From Acidobacteriaceae bacterium (GTDB lineage: Bacteria; Acidobacteriota; Terriglobia; Terriglobales; Acidobacteriaceae): a DNA stretch of 64,000 bases. Of this stretch, positions 47,712 through 55,489 are shown one piece after another. The notes below the pieces were generated by a model. The model ran no database searches and had not been told where the DNA came from. It was given only the letters and a program-made list of their open reading frames with translations. Where the stretch lies: the NCBI GenBank assembly GCA_003134815.1, contig PLCO01000063.1, forward strand, positions 62,001-126,000. Reading direction: 5' to 3'. The first letter of the stretch is position 1, and every line of letters starts with the position of its first letter. A program made the translations under genes and the position numbers.

Positions 47712-48032
47712 CTAGCCTTTCGGCTCCAGCACTTCGTCCAGCATCATGCGCAGGCTGTTGGCGCGGGCGTGGCCCAGTTGCAAATCGGCCGAGGTGGCCT
47801 GCGAAACTTCGTCGGCAAGGTTCAACGCCGCCAGCACTGCCACGCGCAGTGAATCGGCCGTCCGCCCGTGCGCGGCCACTGCGCGCATCTTGGCGTCCAC
47901 AATCGCGGCCAGCTCGCGAATGTGTTTTGGATCCTGGCCGGAGAGATGATAGAGCTGGTTGTAAATCTCCACCGTCACATATTCGCTCGGCCTGTCGTGA
48001 GCCGGATTGTTGTTATGCGTTTGCTCCGCCAC
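47712..48032 (-). CDS. zapA: Cell division protein ZapA
   Basis: FtsZ-associated protein of 106 residues. The family pattern VTVEIYNQLYHLSGQDPKHIRELAAIVDAKMR followed by VAVLAALNLADEV and a C-terminal coiled coil is clear (partly quoted). I choose GTG 48032, with GAGGGAG just upstream, directly after the stop of the preceding coiled-coil gene; a TTG at 48059 is less likely. ZapA bundles FtsZ filaments at the division site. Confidence 0.9.
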   Translation of the reverse strand: MAEQTHNNNPAHDRPSEYVTVEIYNQLYHLSGQDPKHIRELAAIVDAKMRAVAAHGRTADSLRVAVLAALNLADEVSQATSADLQLGHARANSLRMMLDEVLEPKG

Positions 48033-48039
48033 CGCTCCC

Positions 48040-48483
48040 TCACAATTCCAATGCGTCAAGCTGTTTCAGTAGCCGCTCCACGCGCTCGCGCACCTGGTCG
48101 CGCTCAGCGCGCAGCGCATTCAATTCGCCCTTGAGCTGTTCCACCAAAGCCGACTGCTCGTGCACCTGCGCTTCAGCCTGCGCCGCCCGTGCTTCTATCT
48201 CCAATTGCCGTGTCCCGGCCTGCGACGCGTGCGTCTCCAATTCTGCGGCGCGAGCATCGGCCAGCGCGCGCGCCTCCCGCTCTCGCTTCACCAGCAGCAC
48301 CGCGCGCCTAATCCGCTCTTCGAGCGCCGAAAAATCGCTCACGCTCACGGCCAGCGCGACTGGTTCCTCGTGTGCCTGCTTTTCTTCGCTCTGCGTCACC
48401 ACTGCCGCCTCCGATTCCGAAATCACCGCGCCCCCAAACGAACCCGTTCGCGTTCGAGTATACCGCCGGTCAGCGCCGAACAT
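48040..48483 (-). CDS. Coiled-coil protein between pheT and zapA
   Basis: Protein of 147 residues. After an N-terminal unstructured part, residues 50-147 are a continuous heptad coiled coil (for example SALEERIRRAVLLVKREREA and VEQLKGELNALRAERDQV). The arrangement just before zapA suggests a ZapB-like partner in division, but the family is not identified; that link is inference. It starts 3 bp after pheT and its stop lies a few bases before zapA. Confidence 0.75.
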   Translation of the reverse strand: MFGADRRYTRTRTGSFGGAVISESEAAVVTQSEEKQAHEEPVALAVSVSDFSALEERIRRAVLLVKREREARALADARAAELETHASQAGTRQLEIEARAAQAEAQVHEQSALVEQLKGELNALRAERDQVRERVERLLKQLDALEL

Positions 48484-48486
48484 GCC

Positions 48487-50643
48487 TCAAACTCGCAGCC
48501 GCGCTCCCGCCTTGCCAACGGCCTCCACAACGCGTGCCTGGAACTCCTGCAGATCCTCTTCGCGCAGCGTGCGATCCTGCGCCTGGAACGTCGCGCCCAG
48601 CAGCAGCGCGTACTCGCCCTTGCCCAGCCGCGCATCGCGGAACACCTCGCGCACGCGCCAGTCCACGAGCTCCGGAATCAGCAGCTCAGCCATCGCCCAG
48701 TCAATCGTTTCCCACGCAATGCCCTCATCCAGAACCAGCGAAAAATCGCGCCGCACTGGTTGATAGCGCGAAATCTCCCGCGCCACAGGCCTGCGCAGCG
48801 GCAGCTTATAGAGCCGGTCGAGATACAGCTCGCCAATCAACACCGCAGTCTTGATCTTGCGCGCAGCCGCCTCGCGAGGATGCAGTTCCCCGAACCAGCC
48901 CACCGTCACGCCGTCAGCCACCGCGCGCGCCGCGCGATACGGATGCAGCCATTCCGGCGTGATTCCCGCTTCCGCCGGAAAGCGATCGAAGTACATCGCT
49001 CGCATCTCGAAACGCGCCAGCACCTGCTCCACCACGCCTTTGATGTCATAGAACTCAAAGGCCCGGCCCGCATGCAGCGCGCTCTCCTCCGGCAGGCTTC
49101 CCACTGCCCCGAACCCGAGCGCCGGCCGCTCCTCCACTTTGTTGGTCGTCCCACCGAAAACAGTTCCCATTTCGAAAAGCCGCGCATCGCTCACGTCGCG
49201 GTTCAGGTTGCCCGCAACCATCGCCAACATTCCGGGCACAAGCGACGGCCGCAGCACGCCCGCCTCTTCACTCAGCGGATTGCCCAGCGGAACAATTTGT
49301 CCGACTTGCGGCGCGGTCAGCGCTCCTTCAGCCGCCGAACAAAACGAACTCCCAATCGCCTCATGGAATCCGGCAGCCAGCAGCACCCCGCGTACCGCCG
49401 CTTCTTTTTCCGCCCACGGCAGCGCGTGCACGCCCTCGCCAAACGTCGGCAGCGTGTTGGCGAACCGGTTATATCCGTAAACCCGCGCCACCTCCTCAAT
49501 CAAATCAATCTCGCGCTCTAGATCCAGCCGCCAACTCGGCAAAGTGACTTGCCAGGAAGCGTCGCTGTTCGCACGAGCATTGTTACTAACTCCGCTAGCT
49601 CCGCTAACTGCGCCAACCCCGCTTTCCAATCCGCATCCCAGCGCCGTCAGCACGCCTTCAACCGTCGCGGCCGTAATTCCCTCCTGGTCTTCGGTCGCAC
49701 CGAGTATTCTCCACACCTCAATCAGCTTCAGTTCAACCGGCCTGCGCAGCGCCGTGCGTTCTTCAGCCCCCGCCACGCGCGCGTCTACCAACTCGCCATC
49801 AATCCATCCGCCGTTCGCCAGCAATATCGCGCTCACCAGCCCTGACGCCACCGGAGCAGCGTTGAAGTCCGCGCCGCGCTCAAAGCGATGACTTGCGTCC
49901 GTGTGCAATCCGTGTCGCCGCGCCGTTTGTCTCACTGCAACGGGATCAAACCACGCCGCCTCGACGAGCACGCTCTTCGTCTCCGGCATAATCATCGTGT
50001 CCCATCCGCCCATCACCCCCGCCAGGCCCAGCGCCTTCTTGTGGTCGGCGACAACAACGTCGTCCGCGTCCAGCACCCGATCAACTCCGTCCAGCGTCTT
50101 CAGCCGCTCGCCTTTGCGCGCCCGTCGTACAACAATTCCTCCATCAATCTTGTCCAGATCGAAGGCGTGCGTCGGCTGGCCCATCGCCAGCCAGGCAAAG
50201 TTGGTCGCATCAACGGCGTTTGAAATCATCTTCTGCTCGAGCAGCCGGAAATACGTCGCAACCTCCGCGCCCGCAAACCAGTCGCGCGACTCGCCAATCT
50301 TCACATCGCGCAGCACCCGCGCCGTGAACCGCCCGCACGCATCCTCCGCCTCGATATTCACAGAAAAAGGCCTCGCCGCCGGCCTCACTTCCGGCAGTGC
50401 ATACCGCAGTTCCGGCAGCTTGAGCCCATAGATCGCCGCAGCCTCGCGCGCAATGCCGTAATGGTTCATCGCGTCCACGCGGTTGGTGGTGATGTCCATC
50501 TCAAACAGCGAGCCATTGCCCTCGCCGAGCGAATAGATTCCCTCAACCGCAATCCCGCGCAGCGTCAGGTCCTCGGCTAACCGTCCGTCATCAACGGTCA
50601 AGCCCGGCAAATACGCTCGAAGCCACTTCGTCAATATCTTCAT
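48487..50643 (-). CDS. pheT: Phenylalanine-tRNA ligase beta subunit, short form
   Basis: Aminoacyl-tRNA synthetase subunit, 718 residues against about 800 in E. coli. The N-terminal EMAP-like tRNA-binding domain is missing: the first 45 residues (MKILTKWLRAYLPGL...) pass directly into the B3/B4 region (MDITTNRVDAMNHYGIAREAAAIYGL). Later blocks, including EVATYFRLLEQKMISNAVDATN, AGVMGGWDTMI and the anticodon-binding C-terminal domain (ISRYQPVRRDFSLVLDEG), are intact. A Gly/Ser/Ala/Val loop (GVGAVSGASGVSN) is encoded by 9-bp repeats (49586-49621). Start ATG overlaps the stop of the four-helix gene. Confidence 0.95.
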   Translation of the reverse strand: MKILTKWLRAYLPGLTVDDGRLAEDLTLRGIAVEGIYSLGEGNGSLFEMDITTNRVDAMNHYGIAREAAAIYGLKLPELRYALPEVRPAARPFSVNIEAEDACGRFTARVLRDVKIGESRDWFAGAEVATYFRLLEQKMISNAVDATNFAWLAMGQPTHAFDLDKIDGGIVVRRARKGERLKTLDGVDRVLDADDVVVADHKKALGLAGVMGGWDTMIMPETKSVLVEAAWFDPVAVRQTARRHGLHTDASHRFERGADFNAAPVASGLVSAILLANGGWIDGELVDARVAGAEERTALRRPVELKLIEVWRILGATEDQEGITAATVEGVLTALGCGLESGVGAVSGASGVSNNARANSDASWQVTLPSWRLDLEREIDLIEEVARVYGYNRFANTLPTFGEGVHALPWAEKEAAVRGVLLAAGFHEAIGSSFCSAAEGALTAPQVGQIVPLGNPLSEEAGVLRPSLVPGMLAMVAGNLNRDVSDARLFEMGTVFGGTTNKVEERPALGFGAVGSLPEESALHAGRAFEFYDIKGVVEQVLARFEMRAMYFDRFPAEAGITPEWLHPYRAARAVADGVTVGWFGELHPREAAARKIKTAVLIGELYLDRLYKLPLRRPVAREISRYQPVRRDFSLVLDEGIAWETIDWAMAELLIPELVDWRVREVFRDARLGKGEYALLLGATFQAQDRTLREEDLQEFQARVVEAVGKAGARLRV
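49586..49621. repeat. 9-bp repeat array inside pheT
   Basis: CTAACTCCG, CTAGCTCCG, CTAACTGCG, CCAACCCCG: four units, 36 bp, in frame. Same family as the intergenic array before acnA. Confidence 0.9.
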
Positions 50644-51092
50644 CGATCGAGTTTCTCTCCTCGCGGGTTGGCGTCCGCCGTGGCGGACGTTGGCGAGTTC
50701 GCAGGCTGGCGCGCTCCAGCCACTCCGGCTTCCGGCTCGAGCACGCCAAGCAGCGCATTGATCAGCTTGGCCACGCGAGTGCCCAAGTCCAACAGATTCT
50801 CACTTGAAGAAGTACCAACAAAACCCAACGAAGCAGCCAACTCAATCTGCGTCTGCAATTCATTGATTGCAGCGCGCGCCGCGCCAAGCCCTTTCCGCAT
50901 CTCCGCATCGTTCAGTCGGCCGTGGGCTTCCGCGATGTGACTCGCTACGTTTACGGCAGATCGGCGAAGTTGCATTCGCAACCCGAACGTCTCGGACTTT
51001 GGAAACTCCTCGGTCTCCGCGTATACTGCGCGGGCCAACTCCATCGCCTTTTGCCACGCGATCAAATCACGATAGTGTCGTGTTCTAGCCAT
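50640..51092 (-). CDS. Four-helix-bundle (S23-type) protein
   Basis: Protein of 150 residues of the 23S rRNA intervening-sequence/four-helix-bundle family: RDLIAWQKAMELARAVYAETEEFPKSETFGLRMQLRRSAVNVASHIAEAHGR (only partly quoted), then the third and fourth helices ending LINALLGVLE. The C-terminal 28 residues (GARQPANSPTSATADANPR) are repeat-coded. It is placed between pheS and pheT and overlaps pheT by 4 bp, which is unusual. The function of stand-alone members is unknown. Confidence 0.85.
   Translation of the reverse strand: MARTRHYRDLIAWQKAMELARAVYAETEEFPKSETFGLRMQLRRSAVNVASHIAEAHGRLNDAEMRKGLGAARAAINELQTQIELAASLGFVGTSSSENLLDLGTRVAKLINALLGVLEPEAGVAGARQPANSPTSATADANPRGEKLDR
50665..50710. 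repeat. Palindrome and GTTGGCG words in the four-helix gene 3' end
   Basis: GTCCGCC (50673-50679) and GGCGGAC (50682-50688) form a perfect 7-bp palindrome flanked by GTTGGCG words related to the 36-bp unit at 54197. It is inside the reading frame. Confidence 0.65.
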
Positions 51093-51356
51093 GCCGCCAA
51101 CCTGCTAACTTGCTAACCTGCGCGCAGCGCACGCTAACTTGCGAAACGATCAAACAAACCGGCTTAAGAACCTCATATCGCCAGCAAAAAACTGTCCAAT
51201 CGCCTCTTGCCATGCGATCAAGTCACGATATTGTCGTGTTCTAGCCACGCCGCCAACCTGCCAACTAGCTAACGTGCGCGCAGCGCACGCCAACTTGCGA
51301 AACGATCAAACAAACTGGCTTAAGAACCTCATATCGCCAGCAAAAAACTGCCCGAT
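51045..51356. repeat. 156-bp tandem duplication between pheS and the four-helix gene
   Basis: Unit A 51045-51200 and unit B 51201-51356 align at a constant 156-bp offset, for example CAAAAAACTG at 51185 and 51341. Each unit holds the 5' end of the four-helix gene, a repeat cluster with the hairpin GTGCGCGCAGCGCAC-like core, and the 3' end of pheS. In unit B the four-helix start codon reads GTG. Confidence 0.9.
51150..51248 (-). pseudogene. Chimeric 32-residue reading frame created by the duplication
   Basis: From GTG 51248 the frame gives VARTRQYRDLIAWQEAI, equal to the four-helix protein N-terminus, then GQFFAGDMRFLSRFV, equal to the PheS C-terminus, then stop. It is a fusion relic at the junction of the two 156-bp units. 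Whether it is translated is unknown; no ribosome-binding site is evident. Confidence 0.75.
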
Positions 51357-52412
51357 CTCACTGATGCCATACTTCATCATCGCGATGCGTTCCACGCCCA
51401 TGCCAAACGCGAAGCCCGAAATCTGCTTCGCGTCGTAAGCCGGTTGCTTCTCAGCGGCAAACGCAAACACAGCCGGGTCCACCATGCCGCAGCCCAGCAG
51501 TTCAATCCATCCCGACTGCTTGCACTTGCGGCAGCCTTTTCCGCCACAGAAAATACAGCTGATCTGCACGTCCGCGCTCGGCTCCGTGAACGGGAAGAAC
51601 GAAGGAAAAAACCGCGTCTTCACCGTCGATCCGAACAGCGCCTTCATCGCATGGTCCAGCGTCCCCTTCAGGTCGCTGAAGGTGATGTTCGTATCCACGC
51701 ACAATCCCTCGACTTGGTGAAAAATCGGCGAGTGCGTAGCGTCGGCCGCGTCGTTGCGGTGCACCTTGCCCGGAATCACGATCCGCACCGGCGGCGGCTG
51801 CTGCTCCATGGTCCGCATCTGCACCGGCGAAGTATGCGTACGCAGCAGCAGGCGATCGCGCAGCGGCCTGCGCTCCTGGCCCGCAACCACCAGCGTGTCC
51901 TGTGTGTCGCGCGCCGGATGACCTGGTGGAAAATTCATGCACTCAAAGTTGTAGTAGTCAGTCTCAACCTCCGGCCCCACGCCCACCGAATATCCCAACG
52001 CCGCGAACACGTTCACAATCTCAATCATCGTGCGCGTGATCGGATGCTCGGCGCCAATCAGCCGCCTCGTTCCCGGCAGCGTAATGTCGATGGCCTCGGC
52101 TTTCAGCGCGGCCTCACTTGGGCCCGCGCCCAGCGCCGCGTCCAGCAACCCCTCCACCACAGCCTTCAACGCATTGAAGCGAACGCCCAGCGCCTTCTTC
52201 GCCTCTGGCGGAGCAGCCTTGAGCCATCGACCTGAAACCTCATTCAGCCTGCCCTGCTTGCGCCCCAGCCACTCCAGGCGAAATGCCTCCACAGCGGCCT
52301 CGCCGTCGAGCGCGCGCGCCGCCTCACGCGCCTGCGCCTCAAGCGCGGCAAACGCCTTGTCCAGCGCGGCTTCGTCAAACGCAGTCAGATTGGGTATCGC
52401 TTCGTTCGTCAT
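51306..52412 (-). CDS. pheS: Phenylalanine-tRNA ligase alpha subunit
   Basis: Catalytic subunit of PheRS, 368 residues from ATG 52412. Class II motifs are visible: HPITRTMIEIVNVFAALGYSVGVGPEVETDYYNFE (partly quoted), RTHTSPVQMRTM, VHRNDAADATHSPIFHQVEGLCVD, SFFPFTEPSADVQI and GFAFGMGVERIAMMKYG. A Cys-rich loop (CIFCGGKGCRKCK) replaces the short loop of E. coli PheS, as in many bacteria. The N-terminal coiled coil is complete. Separated from pheT by the four-helix gene and the tandem duplication. Confidence 0.96.
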   Translation of the reverse strand: MTNEAIPNLTAFDEAALDKAFAALEAQAREAARALDGEAAVEAFRLEWLGRKQGRLNEVSGRWLKAAPPEAKKALGVRFNALKAVVEGLLDAALGAGPSEAALKAEAIDITLPGTRRLIGAEHPITRTMIEIVNVFAALGYSVGVGPEVETDYYNFECMNFPPGHPARDTQDTLVVAGQERRPLRDRLLLRTHTSPVQMRTMEQQPPPVRIVIPGKVHRNDAADATHSPIFHQVEGLCVDTNITFSDLKGTLDHAMKALFGSTVKTRFFPSFFPFTEPSADVQISCIFCGGKGCRKCKQSGWIELLGCGMVDPAVFAFAAEKQPAYDAKQISGFAFGMGVERIAMMKYGISEIGQFFAGDMRFLSQFV

Positions 52413-52504
52413 GTGCAAACAGCAGGATAAATCACCGCATCGGGCCGCTGTGTACGTCCGAACTGCTCAATGGGAAGGCGCGAAGTTGAGAGGACAGGAA
52501 AGGC

Positions 52505-52720
52505 TCAGGCCGGAACTGCGATTCTTTTCACTTGCGCGGCAGGCGCTGGCACCGGAGCACCATCCTCGCGTAGGCCAGCAATGTGAAACTCTATTCCCTC
52601 GCGGATCAATTGTTCGGTCTCTTCGATGGTTGCAGCGGCAACGCCCAAACCCGGCAAGTCCGGCACGTAAGCGCTCCAACCATTCGAAGTTTTCTCGAAC
52701 ACCACCCCGTATTCCATCAT
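52505..52720 (-). CDS. hicB: HicB-family antitoxin
   Basis: Protein of 71 residues with the HicB pattern YGVVFEKTSNGWSAYVPDLPGLGVAAATIEETEQLIREGIEFH (partly quoted). It lacks the C-terminal DNA-binding helix-turn-helix found in longer HicB proteins. The start overlaps the hicA stop by 4 bp. It should bind and neutralise the HicA toxin. Confidence 0.93.
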   Translation of the reverse strand: MMEYGVVFEKTSNGWSAYVPDLPGLGVAAATIEETEQLIREGIEFHIAGLREDGAPVPAPAAQVKRIAVPA

Positions 52721-52902
52721 TTCAGTCCCGCCTGTTTGAGAATGCTGTTGAGTGTTCCCTTGTCCATTTCCTGCGATGGATGGCCGGCCACAGTGACCCG
52801 GCCTGACTTCGTGGGGTGCTTGAACTGGCGATGGCTGCCCTTTTGCGCCACTTCATACCAGCCATCATCCTGAATCATCTTGAGTACGTCGCGAACCTTC
52901 AT
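52717..52902 (-). CDS. hicA: HicA-family mRNA-interferase toxin
   Basis: Protein of 61 residues: KVRDVLKMIQDDGWYEVAQKGSHRQFKHP with the catalytic His of the GSHxxF motif, then VTVAGHPSQEMDKGTLNSILKQAGL. The double-stranded-RNA-binding-like fold cleaves mRNA. First gene of the hicA-hicB pair, located between rplT and pheS on the same strand. Confidence 0.95.
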   Translation of the reverse strand: MKVRDVLKMIQDDGWYEVAQKGSHRQFKHPTKSGRVTVAGHPSQEMDKGTLNSILKQAGLK

Positions 52903-53065
52903 GCATTCCGCACGGCCCTAGAGTTGATTATAGCGTGGAGTCAGTTTGCAAAGCGCTTAGGGAGGCCACACACGCACCACGGCCCGGAATCCTTTCGAAC
53001 TCCGGGCCGCATTTCCGCCAGTCATATTTCGATCCTGGTCGTTTCGATCCTCGTTGCTTTGTTGC

Positions 53066-53100
53066 CCCATCCTTTCGGCGTTTTTCGCCGAAAGGGTGGG
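53066..53100 (-). terminator. Terminator after rplT
   Basis: 15-bp stem CCCATCCTTTCGGCG / CGCCGAAAGGGTGGG with a TTTTT loop, about 17 bp beyond the rplT stop. Member of the GGGTGCCCC-type hairpin family. Confidence 0.85.
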
Positions 53101-53116
53101 ATAGCACGGTTCTTCG

Positions 53117-53509
53117 TTATGCTGCCTTGGCCTTCGCCGCCTTCTTATCCTCGGCCGACTTCGCAGCCTTTGCCTGCTCCACGAGCTTGGTAAATCCCTC
53201 CGCATCGTGTACGGCGATATCCGCCAGCACCTTCCGGTCCAGTTCGATGCCCGCCTTCTTCAACCCGTTGATGAACTGCGAATAGCTCGTCCCGTTCAGT
53301 TTGCACGCCGCGGCAATGCGAACAATCCACAACGAGCGGAACTGGCGCTTCTTCAGCCGCCGGCCCATGTAGGCAAACTTCAGGCCGCGCTCCACGGCCT
53401 CCTGGGCCGCCTGGTAGAGCTTTGATTTGGTAAGGAAATATCCGCTGGCGCGTTTCAGAATCTTCTTGCGCCGGTCGTTCCGTTTCGTGCCACGTTTTAC
53501 GCGGGGCAT
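53117..53509 (-). CDS. rplT: 50S ribosomal protein L20
   Basis: 130 residues; L20 core ([66 protein letters not shown]) plus a Lys/Ala-rich tail of about 15 residues. The start ATG 53509 has AGGAG at seven bases. L20 binds 23S rRNA early in 50S assembly and in other bacteria represses its own operon. Confidence 0.97.
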   Translation of the reverse strand: MPRVKRGTKRNDRRKKILKRASGYFLTKSKLYQAAQEAVERGLKFAYMGRRLKKRQFRSLWIVRIAAACKLNGTSYSQFINGLKKAGIELDRKVLADIAVHDAEGFTKLVEQAKAAKSAEDKKAAKAKAA

Positions 53510-53587
53510 GTTTTTCTCCTTTTTTGGACTCCGCCGATCCATCTCCACTCATCGCGGAGAATCGCAGAACCCTGTTCAAGCACGTCA

Positions 53588-53622
53588 AGCTGGAAGCTAG
53601 TAGCTAGAAGCTAACGGCTGTA
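53588..53622. repeat. Five-unit 7-bp array between rpmI and rplT
   Basis: AGCTGGA, AGCTAGT, AGCTAGA, AGCTAAC, GGCTGTA in register, in the 292-bp gap between rpmI and rplT. Confidence 0.85.
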
Positions 53623-53801
53623 TCTACGCGGCTGGAGGCAGGAGGCCATCGCATTTTGTGCGACGGCTATCAACCTCTTCACTCGCTCTGGTTAAGCCTC
53701 GTCTCTCGCCGCTCGGAACAATTTCCGCAACGGCGGGGGCCAATGCAACGGCCCAATCGCATTCGCACGCCCCTAATCCAAAGGGCTGCTCCATGCAATG
53801 G

Positions 53802-53999
53802 TTAGGCGTAGGGAATCATGCGCGCTACCTTCAAGTAGTCGCCATCAGAAACCAGCACACTTTTGCCCAGCTTCCGCTTGCTCTTTTGCGGCTTCGACGT
53901 AAGGATGTGCCGCGTCTTCGTCTGGCCCCGCTTAATCTTGCCGGTGCCGGTCTTGCTAAAGCGCTTGGCCGCGCCTGAATGGGTCTTCAACTTTGGCAT
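53802..53999 (-). CDS. rpmI: 50S ribosomal protein L35
   Basis: 65 residues: [33 protein letters not shown] then a basic C-terminus, the complete L35 pattern. Usually infC-rpmI-rplT; infC is not found upstream here, where the next gene is a VOC protein. The leader 54000-54120 may hold an L20-type control structure but I cannot identify it. Confidence 0.95.
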   Translation of the reverse strand: MPKLKTHSGAAKRFSKTGTGKIKRGQTKTRHILTSKPQKSKRKLGKSVLVSDGDYLKVARMIPYA

Positions 54000-54143
54000 T
54001 TTCTTCTCGTTTTCTCGTTCGGCCACGCGGGAACCGCCCAGCCATCGGCCTTAAAGACAAGGATTTCCCCACCATTTAGGCCTCAATCAGTATACCGTAA
54101 GTCCAATTCTTCTGCGGGGAGCTGCCGCTCCGATTGAACTGGA

Positions 54144-54171
54144 AGCTGATAGCTGAAAGCCGAAGGCAGTG
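54144..54171. repeat. Four-unit 7-bp array upstream of rpmI
   Basis: AGCTGAT, AGCTGAA, AGCCGAA, GGCAGTG in register. Confidence 0.75.
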
Positions 54172-54196
54172 TTCAGCCCCGCCAACTCGCTAACTC

Positions 54197-54340
54197 GCCA
54201 TGTGCGCGCAGCCCACGCCAACTTGCCAACTCGCCATGTGCGCGCAGCGCACGCCAACTTGCTAACTCGCCATGTGCGCGCAGCGCACGCCAACTTGCTA
54301 ACTCGCCATGTGCGCGCAGCGCACGCCAACCCGCCAACCC
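54197..54340. repeat. Four tandem copies of a 36-bp hairpin repeat
   Basis: Units start at 54197, 54233, 54269 and 54305 and read GCCATGTGCGCGCAGCGCAC followed by GCCAACTTGCTAACTC. The core GTGCGC-GCA-GCGCAC forms a hairpin. The first unit has one change (CCCAC). Single copies occur at about 29262 and in the 51045-51356 duplication. Confidence 0.92.
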
Positions 54341-54341
54341 C

Positions 54342-54383
54342 TACTCCCTACTCCCTACTCGCTACTCCCTATTCCCTGCTTTT
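54342..54383. repeat. Six-unit 7-bp array next to a stop codon
   Basis: TACTCCC, TACTCCC, TACTCGC, TACTCCC, TATTCCC, TGCTTTT in register; the stop of the VOC gene starts at 54385, one base later. Confidence 0.92.
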
Positions 54384-54384
54384 T

Positions 54385-55326
54385 TCACTCCGCCGGATCA
54401 TCCGCCGTAAACTCCGAGCAGCACGGCTTCTCCGTCGCATGAAAGTTCATCACCTCCACGCGCGTCCCATCCGGATCGTACATATTGAACTGGTACTTCC
54501 CATCCAGCCCAATCTTCGGCGCCTGGTCGTGCCGCCCGCTCAGCCGGTTCGCGTCCACCAGCACTTTATACGCATCGGGAACCGATGCCACTCCAATCGA
54601 GAAATGGTCCAGCACGCCCAGCGTCTGCTGCGTCATGTCTGCCGGAATTCCCTTCCCCGGCCCGCCCGAAACCATGTACTCCATCCAGTCGTGCGCGTCA
54701 GGAACCTGCTGGCTCACCCACTCCACTTTGCCGTCGCGCCCGCCCCACCAGTACGGCTTAAAGCCCAGCAGGTCGCGATAAAACTTGTCCTCTGCCGCGC
54801 GATCATGCACCAGCAGCCCCACATGGATAATGTGATGCCCAATCGCATTCGGCGCGTCCACCGGCTTCGGGCTCGCCGGCGGCTGCACAAATTGAATGGT
54901 ATTGCCCTCCGGATCGAGCACGTCAAACCAGCGGCTGCCGTCCTTGCCGCGCTCCACGCGCGCCGGCGTCGTCCATCCATTGGCCGCCAGGTACTTGCGC
55001 ATCCCCTCGGCGCTCTCCGTATTAAAGGCCGCATGGTCCAGCCTGTTCACGCCCTCCCCATCCGGCAGCGGCAGCACTTCCACAAACTGCGTCGCGCTCA
55101 GCGCGTACCGCACGCCCTTCGCGTTTTCAGGATCGGGCTCTTTCACCGCGCCCACACTAACGGTATAAAAATGCTCGGTCACCGTCGCGTCCGACGTATA
55201 AACCGCCAGATGCGAAATCCCTGTAATCTTCGGCCGCACCGGCCCTGACTTCGGCCCGTACTGTGCTGCGGCAACGGTCACAAAAGAGGCCGCAACAATC
55301 GCAACAAACAAGAACTTGGTTTGCAT
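54385..55326 (-). CDS. Exported VOC/glyoxalase-fold protein
   Basis: Protein of 313 residues from ATG 55326 (GAGGGA upstream), with a signal peptide ending near TVAAAQ. Two VOC modules are visible: ISHLAVYTSDATVTEHFYTVSVG... with DPEGNTIQFVQ, and IIHVGLLVHDRAAEDKFYRDLLGFKP... with DPDGTRVEVMNF. Candidate metal ligands are His of ISHLAV/HVGL and Glu of VEVMN. Relatives include glyoxalases, dioxygenases and fosfomycin-resistance proteins; substrate unknown. Secretion is unusual for a VOC protein. Confidence 0.85.
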   Translation of the reverse strand: MQTKFLFVAIVAASFVTVAAAQYGPKSGPVRPKITGISHLAVYTSDATVTEHFYTVSVGAVKEPDPENAKGVRYALSATQFVEVLPLPDGEGVNRLDHAAFNTESAEGMRKYLAANGWTTPARVERGKDGSRWFDVLDPEGNTIQFVQPPASPKPVDAPNAIGHHIIHVGLLVHDRAAEDKFYRDLLGFKPYWWGGRDGKVEWVSQQVPDAHDWMEYMVSGGPGKGIPADMTQQTLGVLDHFSIGVASVPDAYKVLVDANRLSGRHDQAPKIGLDGKYQFNMYDPDGTRVEVMNFHATEKPCCSEFTADDPAE

Positions 55327-55395
55327 CGCATTTCCCTCACGATTTCTAGAGCCTGTTATGAACTTTCGCACGCGCCAAAGTTAAGTACAGACTCT

Positions 55396-55440
55396 CAAGC
55401 CAGATAACCATAAATCGCTTAAGCCGCCGCGCGCAAACCG
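55396..55440. repeat. 42-bp dispersed repeat (copy A)
   Basis: AGATAACCATAAATCGCTTA... GCCGCGCGCAAACCG; a similar segment lies at 56729-56770 on the other side of the SDR gene. Confidence 0.65.
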
Positions 55441-55489
55441 AGCGCGTCAGCAACTCGGCGAGCAAGCGGCAGTACCCTCGTCCCACCGG

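Noticed and set aside
48160-49521. 453-codon plus-strand frame opposite pheT
   Set aside because: Antisense of pheT with no family pattern.
54197-54340. Regularly spaced 36-bp repeats resembling a CRISPR array
   Set aside because: The units are contiguous and identical with no unique spacers, and no cas gene is present.
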